Assembly: GCA_903913915.1 (NCBI GenBank)
Contig: CAIWNE010000086.1
Coordinates: 1-64,000, forward strand
Direction of reading: 5' to 3'
Origin: an uncultured Opitutia bacterium
Lineage (GTDB): Bacteria > Verrucomicrobiota > Verrucomicrobiia > Opitutales > UBA953
Length of the DNA: 64,000 bases
Shown: in pieces, positions 1-8,927 of the stretch
How positions within the stretch are numbered: the stretch's first letter is position 1
How the letters are laid out: every line of letters starts with the position of its first letter
Notes under the pieces: model-generated
Database searches by the model: none
The model's input: only the letters and a program-made list of their open reading frames with translations
What the model was told of the DNA's origin: nothing
Program-made: the position numbers and the translations under genes

Positions 1-131
1 GGGTTGGTGGGCGGAGACTGGCTCCTGGCCCTGGGTTTCTTCTTGGCTCATGTTTCTTATGTTGGGGCGGCCTTCGTTCTGGCCGACCGGATGATGCGGG
101 CTTCTCCGGTGTGGAGAGACGACGCGGTTTG

Positions 132-197
132 TCGGACCCTTGGTGACGGAGGACGAACCTCCTTGGGGTGCCGAAATGACCCGGGAGAGACTCCCGG
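132..197. other. Possible structured RNA element, unidentified
   Basis: The 245 bases left of rny hold no convincing gene but contain strong hairpin potential. An outer stem pairs CGG-ACCC (from 132) with GGGU-(G)-CCG near 166-173, around an inner hairpin GGAGG/CCTCC (148-152 with 158-162, loop ACGAA). It is followed by a 7-bp hairpin CCGGGAG/CTCCCGG (181-187 with 191-197, triloop AGA). Neither strand shows a T-run, so it does not look like an intrinsic terminator. I compared it by memory with glycine, ydaO, TPP, Moco and glutamine riboswitches and with RNase P, SRP, 6S and tmRNA, and none fits. Strand is unknown because the stems are near-symmetrical. Confidence 0.3.
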
Positions 198-245
198 AAG
201 GAATGTGAATAATTGCCCCCTCCCGCTTAACAACAAGAAACTCCC

Positions 246-1715
246 TCAGCGGGCCTCTTCGGTGAACCTTTGTTCACGGATGAGCACGATCTTGACGGTT
301 CCTTGATAGGAGAGGGTCTCTTCGACCTTGAGGCGGAGGCGCCGGGCGAGCTCGGTCGCGCCGAAGTCGTCCACCTTGCCCGGGTCGACGATGACCCGGA
401 GTTCGCGACCCGACTGGAAGGCGTAGGCTTCTTTCACCCCGTCGAAGGAGAGGGCGACCTCTTCCAGGCGCCGGACGCGTTGGGCGTAGGACTCGAGGGT
501 GGAGGAGCGGGCGCCGGGGCGGGAGCCGGAGGCGGCGTCGGCGAGCATCACCAGAGGGGCGTAGAGGCTTTCGGCTTCGACTTCGCGGTGGTGGGCGGCG
601 ATCGCGTTGACCACGCGGACGTCTTCGCCGAGGCGGCGGAGCAGGGCGGCGCCGGCGAGGGCGTGGCTGCTGCCGGCTTCGGCTTCGATCGCCTTGCCGA
701 GGTCGTGCAGCAGGCCGGCACGCTTCGCCGGGATCGGGTCGATGCCGATCTCCGCGGCGAGCATCGCGCAGAGCTGCGCGACCTCGATCGAGTGGGAGAG
801 CGTGTTCTGGTTCGCCGAGAGGCGGAAGTGGAGGCGTCCGAGGAGTTCTTCGACGGCGGCGTCCATCGGCGGCAGGCCGAGGTCGCGCACCGCGTCGCGC
901 CCGAGGCGTCGCGCATGCTTCACGACTTCTTCGCCGGCGATCCGGACGCTGTCCTCGATGAGGCCCGGCGAGATGCGGCCGTCCTTCACGATGCGTTCGA
1001 GCGCGATGCGCGCGATCTCGCGGCGGACCGGGTCGAAGCAGGAAACCATCGCCAGGCCGGGGGTTTCGTCGATGAGGAGGGTCGCGCCCGTGGACTGTTC
1101 GAAGGTGCGGATGTTGCGGCCTTCGCGGCCGATCAGGCGGCCTTTCATGTCCTCGTTCGGCAGCGAGACGGAGATCGCGGTCGCGTCCTGCGTCGTCGTG
1201 GTCGTCAGGCGTTGCATCGCCGAGAGCAAGGTGCGCCGGGCTTCGTCGTCGATGTCCTGCTCGACCTGGTCGAGCAGCCCGCGGCGGAGATGCTGGGCTT
1301 CTTCGCCGTATTCTTCGCGAAGATGGTCGAGTAGGAGTCCGCGCGCTTCCTCCGGCGTCACCTTGGCGAGCCGCTGGAGCTCGCGCAGGAGATGGTCGCG
1401 GTGTCTGGTGTTTTCGCGGGAGAGTTCGGCGGCGGCCGCGGCCTCGGCTTCGGCGCCGGCCTTCACCCTGGCGGCCTCGCGTTGTTCGGCTTCCGCCTTG
1501 GCGTGGAGTTCGGCGGCCTCGACGGTCGCCTCGCGACGGGCCAGCTCGACTTCGGAACGGAGGCGGGCTTCGCGGATGGCGCCGAGGGTGTTGTCCCGCC
1601 ATTTCGCCACGGCATACGCCACGATGGCTCCGGAGGAGAACGCCACGGCGGCGAGGATGCTTTGGTCGGCTGCCACAGGCATGGTCGTCGCGGTTTCCGG
1701 AGGTCCGGGGGGCAT
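246..1715 (-). CDS. rny: Ribonuclease Y (membrane-anchored mRNA endonuclease)
   Basis: Endoribonuclease that starts mRNA decay from the inner membrane. The 489-residue protein has the full family layout: one N-terminal membrane helix (about residues 20-37), a long Ala/Glu/Arg-rich coiled coil (about 45-150), a KH RNA-binding domain with GRLIGREGRN at 192-201, and an HD metal-hydrolase domain with H308 and the H337-D338 pair. Family members are usually about 510-520 aa, so this is near full length. An in-frame ATG at 1682 (residue 12) is an equally plausible start, since the first eleven residues are Pro/Thr-rich and precede the membrane helix. It is transcribed divergently from rodA across an 82-bp gap. 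Confidence 0.95.
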   Translation of the reverse strand: MPPGPPETATTMPVAADQSILAAVAFSSGAIVAYAVAKWRDNTLGAIREARLRSEVELARREATVEAAELHAKAEAEQREAARVKAGAEAEAAAAAELSRENTRHRDHLLRELQRLAKVTPEEARGLLLDHLREEYGEEAQHLRRGLLDQVEQDIDDEARRTLLSAMQRLTTTTTQDATAISVSLPNEDMKGRLIGREGRNIRTFEQSTGATLLIDETPGLAMVSCFDPVRREIARIALERIVKDGRISPGLIEDSVRIAGEEVVKHARRLGRDAVRDLGLPPMDAAVEELLGRLHFRLSANQNTLSHSIEVAQLCAMLAAEIGIDPIPAKRAGLLHDLGKAIEAEAGSSHALAGAALLRRLGEDVRVVNAIAAHHREVEAESLYAPLVMLADAASGSRPGARSSTLESYAQRVRRLEEVALSFDGVKEAYAFQSGRELRVIVDPGKVDDFGATELARRLRLKVEETLSYQGTVKIVLIREQRFTEEAR

Positions 1716-1797
1716 ACCCTTGCGGACGTAGCCCCTTCGTCAAGCCCTTTCGGGAGGTTCGCCTTGCCTCCGGGCGGTAATCGGGGTTGCCTCCGGC

Positions 1798-3132
1798 ATG
1801 TCCCAACACCTTGACGATGAGCGGTCTCCGGCCGCGGTCTGGTGGGATAACTTCGCCAATTTCGCCTGGCGGACGGATTGGACGCAGGTGGTCATCATCC
1901 TTTTCCTCAGCGGACTGGGCGTGGTGGCGATCCAGTCGGCTGGCAGCGCCCGCGAATCGACTTTCTATCGGTCCCAGATCATCTTCGTGGCCATCGGCTG
2001 GATCGCCTATTGGGGGGTTTCGGCCTTGGATTATCGGGATATCCAGCGCTACTCGCGACGCATCTACCTGGCGTCGGTCGCCTTCCTGCTGCCTGTCTCG
2101 CTCTGCGCCTTGTCGCACCGCGACCTCGGGTCTTTCATCCGCAGCATCAACGGAGCCCGTCGGTGGATGGATTTCGGTCCCTTTTCGATCCAGCCCTCCG
2201 AGTTCGCCAAGATCGGGGCCCTCGTCTTTCTCGCGGCCTTGCTGGCCCGGTCGCCTATCGGCTCCTTCCGGGCGACCTGGCGTACCGTGTTCTGGTGTCT
2301 CGGGGCCGCGGCAGTCCCGTTTGTCTTGATTTTTGTGCAGCCAGACCTAGGTTCTGCGCTCATCTACCTGCCGCTTTCATTCATCCTGCTTTTTGTCGCC
2401 GGCCTGACGTTTAGGTTCTTCCTGGTGGCCGGTGCGGCCGCCCTTTTGCTCATCGGCGTCGTGGCGGTGGATATGCGCGAATACGCGGCCAAGATCGACC
2501 AGTACGCGAAGGCCAACCCCAACGCCCGCGATCCTGCCCGCGCCGTGCGCGGAGAGCATGAGGCCGAAGCCTGGTTCTTCCTGCTCAAGGACTACCAGCG
2601 CGAGCGCATCATGTCGTTCGTCGCTCCCGAAGTGATCGACCCGAAAGGACTCGGCGTCACCTGGAACGTCAACCAGGCCGTCATCGCCGTCGGTCGCGGC
2701 GGTTTCCGCGGACAGGGCATCGGCAACGGCACGCAGGCTCGCTTCGGCTACCTGCCCGAGGCCGCCGCCCATAACGACTTTCTTTTTTCCGGTATGGCCG
2801 AGGAGATCGGCTTCACCGGCGGACTCTTGGTGATAGGCGCATTTGTCCTCCTCTTCTGGCGCGTCGTGCGAACGGCGGCCAGGGCGGCGGATCGTTTTGG
2901 TTCCCTGCTGGCGATTGGCGCGGCGGTCGTGCTCGGCACGCACGTCGTGGTCAACATCGGCATGAACATCAACCTGATGCCCGTCACCGGGGTCCCCCTT
3001 CCTTTCCTTAGCTACGGAGGGTCTTTCGTTCTCAGCTGTTTCCTGCTCCTTGGACTAGTCCAGAGCGTTCACCGGCATTCGGCCGGTGGCGGCGAAGGCG
3101 GAGGCTCTCCGGCAACCGGCTTAACCGCCTGA
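1798..3132 (+). CDS. rodA: Rod-shape-determining protein RodA (SEDS peptidoglycan glycosyltransferase)
   Basis: Polytopic inner-membrane SEDS protein of 444 aa that polymerises glycan strands during side-wall growth, normally with a class B PBP. About ten hydrophobic segments are visible. Family signatures include the INGARRW-(x)n-QPSE block in the first half, the PDLGSALIYLP segment, and the C-terminal PVTGVPLPFLSYGGS motif. The choice of RodA over FtsW rests on the family-type INGARRW and PLPFLSYGG contexts and on the absence of division genes nearby. An unusually charged cytoplasmic-type stretch (about residues 225-265) sits between helices. The stop is six bases before the RNase G start, so the two are probably co-transcribed. 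No clear Shine-Dalgarno precedes the ATG. Confidence 0.9.
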   Translation: MSQHLDDERSPAAVWWDNFANFAWRTDWTQVVIILFLSGLGVVAIQSAGSARESTFYRSQIIFVAIGWIAYWGVSALDYRDIQRYSRRIYLASVAFLLPVSLCALSHRDLGSFIRSINGARRWMDFGPFSIQPSEFAKIGALVFLAALLARSPIGSFRATWRTVFWCLGAAAVPFVLIFVQPDLGSALIYLPLSFILLFVAGLTFRFFLVAGAAALLLIGVVAVDMREYAAKIDQYAKANPNARDPARAVRGEHEAEAWFFLLKDYQRERIMSFVAPEVIDPKGLGVTWNVNQAVIAVGRGGFRGQGIGNGTQARFGYLPEAAAHNDFLFSGMAEEIGFTGGLLVIGAFVLLFWRVVRTAARAADRFGSLLAIGAAVVLGTHVVVNIGMNINLMPVTGVPLPFLSYGGSFVLSCFLLLGLVQSVHRHSAGGGEGGGSPATGLTA

Positions 3133-3137
3133 CCGAG

Positions 3138-4859
3138 ATGCCCGAAAACACAGAACCCGAAGATATCAACGACGAGCTGCCCGAGGGCGGCGAACAGACC
3201 TCCCCGATCGACCAGCGCCAGCTGGCCGACGAAGCGGCCAAGCGCCGCAAGGAGCTCCCGCTGCTCCAGCGCATCGTCAAACACTTCTCGAAGGACCGCG
3301 CCGTCTACCGAGAGCTCGTGATCAACGCCGAGACGCTGGAGAAGCGCGTCGCGCTCCTCACCAACGGCGTCCTCGACAAGTTCGAGATCGAACACAAAGG
3401 CGAGAACCGCATGGTCGGCGCGATCTTCAAGGGCCGCGTCCAGAACCTCGAATCCGGCCTCAAGGCCGCCTTCGTGGACATCGGCCAGCCCAAGAACGCC
3501 TTCCTGCACTACTGGGACATGCTCCCGGCCGCCAACGACTCGCAGGTCGAGTTCATCCGCGACAACGAATCCGCCGAGCAGAAGCAGCGCAAGGCCCGCT
3601 ACCAGGCCAAGGACATCCCTCAGCTCTTCCCGGCAGGCTCCGACATCGTCATCCAGGTGGTCAAGGACCAGATCGGCACCAAGGGTCCTCGTTCGACGAC
3701 CAACATCGCCCTGCCTGGCCGTTACCTCGTGCTGATGCCGTTCAGCGGCGCGTGCGGCGTCTCCCGTAAGATCGAGGAGTCTTCCGAGCGCGAACGCCTG
3801 AAGGACATCCTCCGCTCCCTCACCATCCCCGAGGGCATGGGCGTGATCATCCGCACCGCCGGCGAAGGCAAGCAGGCCCGCTGGTTCGTCCGCGACCTGC
3901 ACATGCTGCTCAAGCGCTGGCAGGCCATCGTCGAGAAGATCAACGCTCCCGACCGCAAGCCGGTCCTCCTTTACCAGGAGCCCGGCCTGATCGAGCGCAC
4001 CGTCCGCGACTTCCTGACCGAAGAAGTCGACCGCATCCTCGTCGACAACCCTGAGGACTTCAAGCTGGTCCAGGACCTCGTCGGCGAAGTGTCGCCCCGC
4101 TCCCGTTCGCGCGTCGAGATGTATGCCGACCCCATCCCGGTCTTCGAGCGCTACAACATCGAACGCCAGATCGAGCAGCTCTTCCAGCGTCGCGTCCCGC
4201 TCCCGAGCGGCGGCGAGATCGTCATCGACGAGACCGAGGCCCTCACGGCCATCGACGTCAACACCGGCGGCCACCGCGGCAAGGACGGCGCCAAGGACGG
4301 CAACTTCATCACCCAGGCCAACCTTGAGGCGGTCACCGAAGCCGCCCGTCAGATCAAGCTCCGCAACCTCGGCGGCCTCATCATGATCGACACGATCGAC
4401 ATGAAGAACCCGAAGGACCGCAAGAAGGTCTTCGACACCTTGCGTGACGCGATGGAGGACGACCGGGCCAAGCACCAGATCCTGCCCATCTCGCAGCTCG
4501 GCGTGCTCCAGATGACGCGCCAGCGCCACACGGAGTCCAACACGACCTCGATGTACACGGCCTGCCCGCACTGCCAGGGGCGCGGCATCGTCAAGAATCC
4601 CCGCACCGTCTCCGTCGAGATCCAGCGCAAGCTCCTCAGCGTCATCCGTCGTCTGCGCGAGTCGGTCGGCGCCGAGAAGGAGATCGAGATCAACATCCTG
4701 CTGCATCCGGTGAACCTCGAACGCATCATCACCGAAGACCGCGAGTTCTTCCGCGACCTGATGAAGTCCTGCAAGGTCCGCCTGGGCACCAAACCCGATC
4801 CGACCTACAGCATCGAAGCCTTCAAGCTCTTCGACGGCTCCGGCAAGGAACTGCGCTAA
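3138..4859 (+). CDS. rng: Ribonuclease G/E family endoribonuclease
   Basis: Single-strand-specific endoribonuclease for rRNA maturation and mRNA decay. The 573-aa protein has an acidic N-terminal extension of about 55 residues, an S1-type RNA-binding region (about 90-180), then the DNase-I-like catalytic part. Probable Mg-binding aspartates are D373 (in AIDVNTG) and D418 (in MIDTIDM), spaced like the catalytic pair of E. coli RNase E. The Zn-link CPHC is at 476-479. The long C-terminal scaffold of RNase E is absent, so RNase G is the better name. It follows rodA after five bases and ends in a strong terminator. Its presence with RNase Y means this chromosome encodes both major classes of decay-initiating endonuclease. 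Confidence 0.93.
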   Translation: MPENTEPEDINDELPEGGEQTSPIDQRQLADEAAKRRKELPLLQRIVKHFSKDRAVYRELVINAETLEKRVALLTNGVLDKFEIEHKGENRMVGAIFKGRVQNLESGLKAAFVDIGQPKNAFLHYWDMLPAANDSQVEFIRDNESAEQKQRKARYQAKDIPQLFPAGSDIVIQVVKDQIGTKGPRSTTNIALPGRYLVLMPFSGACGVSRKIEESSERERLKDILRSLTIPEGMGVIIRTAGEGKQARWFVRDLHMLLKRWQAIVEKINAPDRKPVLLYQEPGLIERTVRDFLTEEVDRILVDNPEDFKLVQDLVGEVSPRSRSRVEMYADPIPVFERYNIERQIEQLFQRRVPLPSGGEIVIDETEALTAIDVNTGGHRGKDGAKDGNFITQANLEAVTEAARQIKLRNLGGLIMIDTIDMKNPKDRKKVFDTLRDAMEDDRAKHQILPISQLGVLQMTRQRHTESNTTSMYTACPHCQGRGIVKNPRTVSVEIQRKLLSVIRRLRESVGAEKEIEINILLHPVNLERIITEDREFFRDLMKSCKVRLGTKPDPTYSIEAFKLFDGSGKELR

Positions 4860-4880
4860 GCCAGCGGGGCGAGCGCCTTC

Positions 4881-4910
4881 AAGGCCTCCGGGTTCGCCCG
4901 GAGGCCTTTT
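4881..4910 (+). terminator. Intrinsic terminator after rng
   Basis: A perfect 12-bp stem (4881-4892 with 4897-4908) with a TTCG tetraloop, ending in a short T-run. It lies 21 bases after the rng stop and just before the convergent metal-ATPase gene ends, so it isolates the two transcription units. Confidence 0.9.
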
Positions 4911-4913
4911 CGC

Positions 4914-6821
4914 TTACCGGCGTGGGCGGTGGGCGAGCAGGCGCAGCCCGTTGAGGCAGACCACGACCGTGCTGCCTTCATGGACGCTGACGGCCAAGGG
5001 CAGGGGGGCGCCGCGGAAGATGACATACGCGGCCATGCCCAGGGCGGCGCCGACCGAGATCAGCACGTTGAAGCGGATGGCCAGGCGCGCGCTGCGGCTC
5101 AGCTCGATCGCATCGACCAGCCGGCCGATGCGATCGTCGGTGAGGACGAGATCGCTGGATTCCAAGGCGGCGTCGCTGCCGCGGCCGCCCATGCCGATGG
5201 CGACGTCGGCCGCGGCCAGGCTCGGGGCGTCATTGACGCCGTCGCCGACCATGGCGACCACGTGGCCTTCGGCGGAGTAGCGGCGGATGGCGGCCATCTT
5301 GGCGTCGGGAGTGAGGGCCGCGGCGTAAGACTGGATGCCGACCTGACGGGCGGCGACGGCGGCGGCTTCCTCGCGGTCTCCCGTCAGCATGACCGTCCGG
5401 ATCTTGCGCGAGTGGAGTTCGGCCAAGGTCGAGCGGCTTTCATCCCGGATGCGGTCGACGAGCGTGGCGCGGATGGTGACGGTCCCGTCGGAAGCCCAGA
5501 CTTCGCTGACGATCGCGCCTTCGGCCACCGCCGCGGGCGGCAGCGTGCCGCCCCCGACGAACTCGCGGGTGCCGACGCTCCAGCGGCTGCCGGCCACCGT
5601 GCCCGAGACGCCTTGCCCCGGTGAGTTGGAAAGGCCTTGGACGGGAAGCAGGCTCGCCCCTTCCTTCAGGCATGCGCGGACGACCCCGGCGGCGAACGGG
5701 TGGGTCGTGGAGGATTCCAAGGTGAGGAAGGCGCTCAGGGCGCGCAATCGCTCCGGACCTTCGGGGAAGACTTCGAGCGCCGCGACTTCGGGCACCCCGG
5801 CGGTCAGCGTGCCGGTCTTGTCGAAGCAGACGCAGTCGACGTCCCCCAGGCGTTCCACCGCGGCGCCCCCGCGGAAAAGGATGCCTTGGCGGGCGCCGGC
5901 GGCGATCGCCGCGAGCACGGCGGAGGGGACGGACAGGACCAAGGCGCAGGGACTCAGCACCACCAGCAACGTCATCGCCCTATAAAGCGGAGCGGCATGG
6001 GCAGCCGTCTCGGCCGGGGAGGTGAACTTCAGGAAGACATAGAAGAGGGCGGAGGCCGAGAGGGTGAAGATCGCATAGGCGTCACCCCAGCGATCGATGG
6101 CCCGTTGGGCCGGGGCTTTGCTGTCCTGGGCTTCGCGGATGAGGCGGACGATGCGTTGCAGGGCGCTGTCCCGCTCCGCGCGGGTCACCTCGACGATCAG
6201 GCGGCCCCAGGAGTTCAGCGTTCCCCCGGCGACGTCGGAGCCGGCCTGTTTGGAAGCCGGTTTCGCTTCGCCGGTGAGGTTGGATTCGTCCACCGCGCTT
6301 TCGCCGGACAGGACTTTGCCGTCCGCCGGCACGAGTTCGCCGGGCAGGATCGCGACGCGGTCGCCAGGAAGCAGGGCGGACACCGGCACCTCGGTTTCCG
6401 AGTCATCCGGACCTAGTCGGCGCGCGTGCTTGGGCGACTTGTCGAGGAGGGCGTCGATGGCGCCGCGGGTGCGGTCCATCGCGTAATGTTCGATCGCGCC
6501 GGCGGTCGAGAAGAGGAAAAGAAGGAGGGCGCCCTCCCATCGCGCGCCGACGATCCAGGCGCCGACGGCGACCACCAGCATCAGCAGGTGGACGTCGACG
6601 CGACGTTGCCGCAAGGAGGCCCATCCGTCGATGGCGGCATCCCAGCCGCCGGCGAGGCAGGAGGCGGCCACGAGCGCGAGCGCCCAAGGGGAGCCGTCGC
6701 CGAGGAGATGCTCCGCGACCAATGATAGCAGGCCGAAGACGCCGCTCGCGAGGGCGAGCAGGGCGAGCTGGCGCCATTCGCCGGGCGCTTCGTGTTCGGA
6801 TCCGTGCGCGTGTTCGCTCAT
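4914..6821 (-). CDS. P1B-4-type heavy-metal-transporting ATPase (CoaT/PfeT-like exporter)
   Basis: ATP-driven exporter of a divalent transition metal from the cytoplasm. The protein (635 aa from the ATG at 6821) has no HMA domain, only a short His-containing N-terminus. It shows membrane helices before and after an actuator domain (LTGEAKP about 182-188), the transmembrane SPC motif at 290-292 in place of CPC, the phosphorylation site DKTGT (D334), GDGVND at 526-531, and HEGST at 614-618 in the last helix. SPC plus HEGxT is the signature of subgroup P1B-4, linked in characterised members to cobalt, iron or zinc export; the metal cannot be read from sequence. The frame opens further upstream (to 6950), but the Arg-rich extension looks spurious. 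It is divergent from a ribbon-helix-helix gene that may regulate it. Confidence 0.9.
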   Translation of the reverse strand: MSEHAHGSEHEAPGEWRQLALLALASGVFGLLSLVAEHLLGDGSPWALALVAASCLAGGWDAAIDGWASLRQRRVDVHLLMLVVAVGAWIVGARWEGALLLFLFSTAGAIEHYAMDRTRGAIDALLDKSPKHARRLGPDDSETEVPVSALLPGDRVAILPGELVPADGKVLSGESAVDESNLTGEAKPASKQAGSDVAGGTLNSWGRLIVEVTRAERDSALQRIVRLIREAQDSKAPAQRAIDRWGDAYAIFTLSASALFYVFLKFTSPAETAAHAAPLYRAMTLLVVLSPCALVLSVPSAVLAAIAAGARQGILFRGGAAVERLGDVDCVCFDKTGTLTAGVPEVAALEVFPEGPERLRALSAFLTLESSTTHPFAAGVVRACLKEGASLLPVQGLSNSPGQGVSGTVAGSRWSVGTREFVGGGTLPPAAVAEGAIVSEVWASDGTVTIRATLVDRIRDESRSTLAELHSRKIRTVMLTGDREEAAAVAARQVGIQSYAAALTPDAKMAAIRRYSAEGHVVAMVGDGVNDAPSLAAADVAIGMGGRGSDAALESSDLVLTDDRIGRLVDAIELSRSARLAIRFNVLISVGAALGMAAYVIFRGAPLPLAVSVHEGSTVVVCLNGLRLLAHRPRR

Positions 6822-6961
6822 GACGTCATCCTGTCGGCGCGCGTCGCGTCGGTCAACCGCGCGCGCATGCTCCGCGCGTATCGATTTCGTGTTTACGAGG
6901 GAGCGAGCGAACGATTTTTTACGCGATGTCGGATGACGTTCCGGCGACATGAAAGTTTCCT

Positions 6962-6971
6962 CTTGCGCAAG
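6962..6971. promoter_or_regulatory. Palindrome in the divergent ATPase / RHH intergenic region
   Basis: The perfect 10-bp palindrome CTTGCGCAAG lies in the roughly 190-bp gap between the metal ATPase start (6821) and the preferred start of the tandem RHH protein (7015). A second imperfect dyad (ACTC...GAGT, about 6989-7004) follows. Such dyads are typical operators for ribbon-helix-helix dimers, so autoregulation and control of the ATPase are plausible, but no metal box or clear -35/-10 pair could be assigned. Confidence 0.3.
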
Positions 6972-7014
6972 CGCAGTTTATACCTATCACTCGTTATCAA
7001 GAGTTAACCGCAAC

Positions 7015-7410
7015 GTGACGAACCGAACCGAAACCCCGAGCGAAAGCCTGATCACCGTGTCGCTTCCCCCGAAGCTTCACTCCGAAGTGGTCGCCTTCCA
7101 GCATCGGTCCGGTCTGAGCACCTTGAGCGAAGTGATCCGTCACGCGCTCGACCGTTACGACGACTCCCGTCCTTCCCTGGAGACCACCCGGTCCCGCCAG
7201 GTTTCTTTCCGCGTACCGTCGGAGCTCCGTACTCGTATCACCCGCCAGGCGCGCAACGCCCGGGTGAGCGTGGGGCGTATCGTCAGGGTGGCGCTTCAGG
7301 CGCTGCCCTCAAACCCAACAACGATCCAAAAAAAGGACACACCTATGGCTAAAAAGAAGGCTGCTGCTAAGAAGAGCGCCAAGAAGGCCACCAAAGCTAA
7401 GAAGAAGTAA
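7015..7410 (+). CDS. Tandem ribbon-helix-helix DNA-binding protein with lysine-rich tail
   Basis: Putative small transcriptional regulator (131 aa from the GTG at 7015; the frame also opens from 6949, giving 153 aa). Two RHH-like units are visible: residues about 11-48 (beta strand LITVSLPP, then two helices) and about 60-96 (strand RQVSFRVPS, then two helices). A tandem pair can bind DNA without needing a separate dimer partner. After a short linker, the last 21 residues are only Met, Ala, Lys, Ser and Thr and look like a histone H1-type nucleoid-binding tail. There is no NikR-like metal-binding domain. It is divergent from the P1B-4 ATPase, so control of metal export is a reasonable guess but unproven. 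The in-frame ATG at the tail has its own ribosome-binding site. Confidence 0.65.
   Translation: MTNRTETPSESLITVSLPPKLHSEVVAFQHRSGLSTLSEVIRHALDRYDDSRPSLETTRSRQVSFRVPSELRTRITRQARNARVSVGRIVRVALQALPSNPTTIQKKDTPMAKKKAAAKKSAKKATKAKKK
7345..7410 (+). CDS. Possible stand-alone 21-residue lysine-rich peptide (internal start)
   Basis: An ATG at 7345, in frame with the RHH gene, is preceded by AAAGGA (7332-7337) at 7-nt spacing, one of the best Shine-Dalgarno matches in the window. It would yield a 21-aa peptide made of Lys, Ala, Ser and Thr after the Met. The site follows a run of seven A residues (7328-7334). It may be translated separately, as a histone-H1-like nucleoid peptide, in addition to forming the tail of the RHH protein. 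No stop separates it from the upstream reading frame, so it could equally be nothing more than that tail. Confidence 0.35.
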   Translation: MAKKKAAAKKSAKKATKAKKK

Positions 7411-7468
7411 TTCTTCCTAGTCTTTTCCGTCCTTCGGGGCGGATGGCGCCGGCACTCCCGGTCATCGC

Positions 7469-7499
7469 AAGGACCCTCGCAAGGGGGTCCTTTTCTTTT
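7469..7499 (+). terminator. Intrinsic terminator between the RHH gene and icd
   Basis: An 8-bp stem AAGGACCC/GGGTCCTT (7469-7476 with 7485-7492) is followed by a T-rich tract (TTTTCTTTT overlapping the stem end). It ends the RHH transcript about 60 bases after its stop. Confidence 0.85.
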
Positions 7500-7571
7500 C
7501 CCGGCATCGCCGGCCAGCGTATAGGCTTGAAACAGCCCCCCCGGACAAGGTTTGTTATCTGCCTTCTTACC

Positions 7572-8825
<1,254 letters not shown>

Positions 8826-8857
8826 TCGTCCCGGACCGTTACCCGATCCTCTCCACG

Positions 8858-8897
8858 CCGTTGGCGGCCCCTTGGGGCTTGCCAACGGTTTGTTTTT
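8858..8897 (+). terminator. Intrinsic terminator after icd
   Basis: The stem CCGTTGGC/GCCAACGG (8858-8865 with 8881-8888) is extended by an inner GGCCCC...GGGGCT pairing and followed by TTTGTTTTT. Confidence 0.9.
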
Positions 8898-8927
8898 GGG
8901 CGGAAATAAAGGCCTAAACACCATTCC

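Noticed and set aside
132..197. Glycine, ydaO (c-di-AMP), TPP or glutamine riboswitch
   Set aside because: Isolated matches such as GGACCC...GGGGTG or GGAAGGAA were seen, but the conserved cores and pairing order of these families are missing.
4..306. A 100-codon plus-strand frame at the left edge
   Set aside because: It runs into the 3' end of rny on the other strand, has no domain, and overlaps the structured element at 132-197.
274..2118. A 614-codon minus-strand frame overlapping rny and rodA
   Set aside because: Arg/Pro-rich shadow of rny in another frame, with no domain and covering the divergent promoter region.
3069..4706. A 545-codon minus-strand frame opposite rng
   Set aside because: Antisense shadow of a clearly conserved RNase G gene; low-complexity Leu/Asp/Val-rich product.
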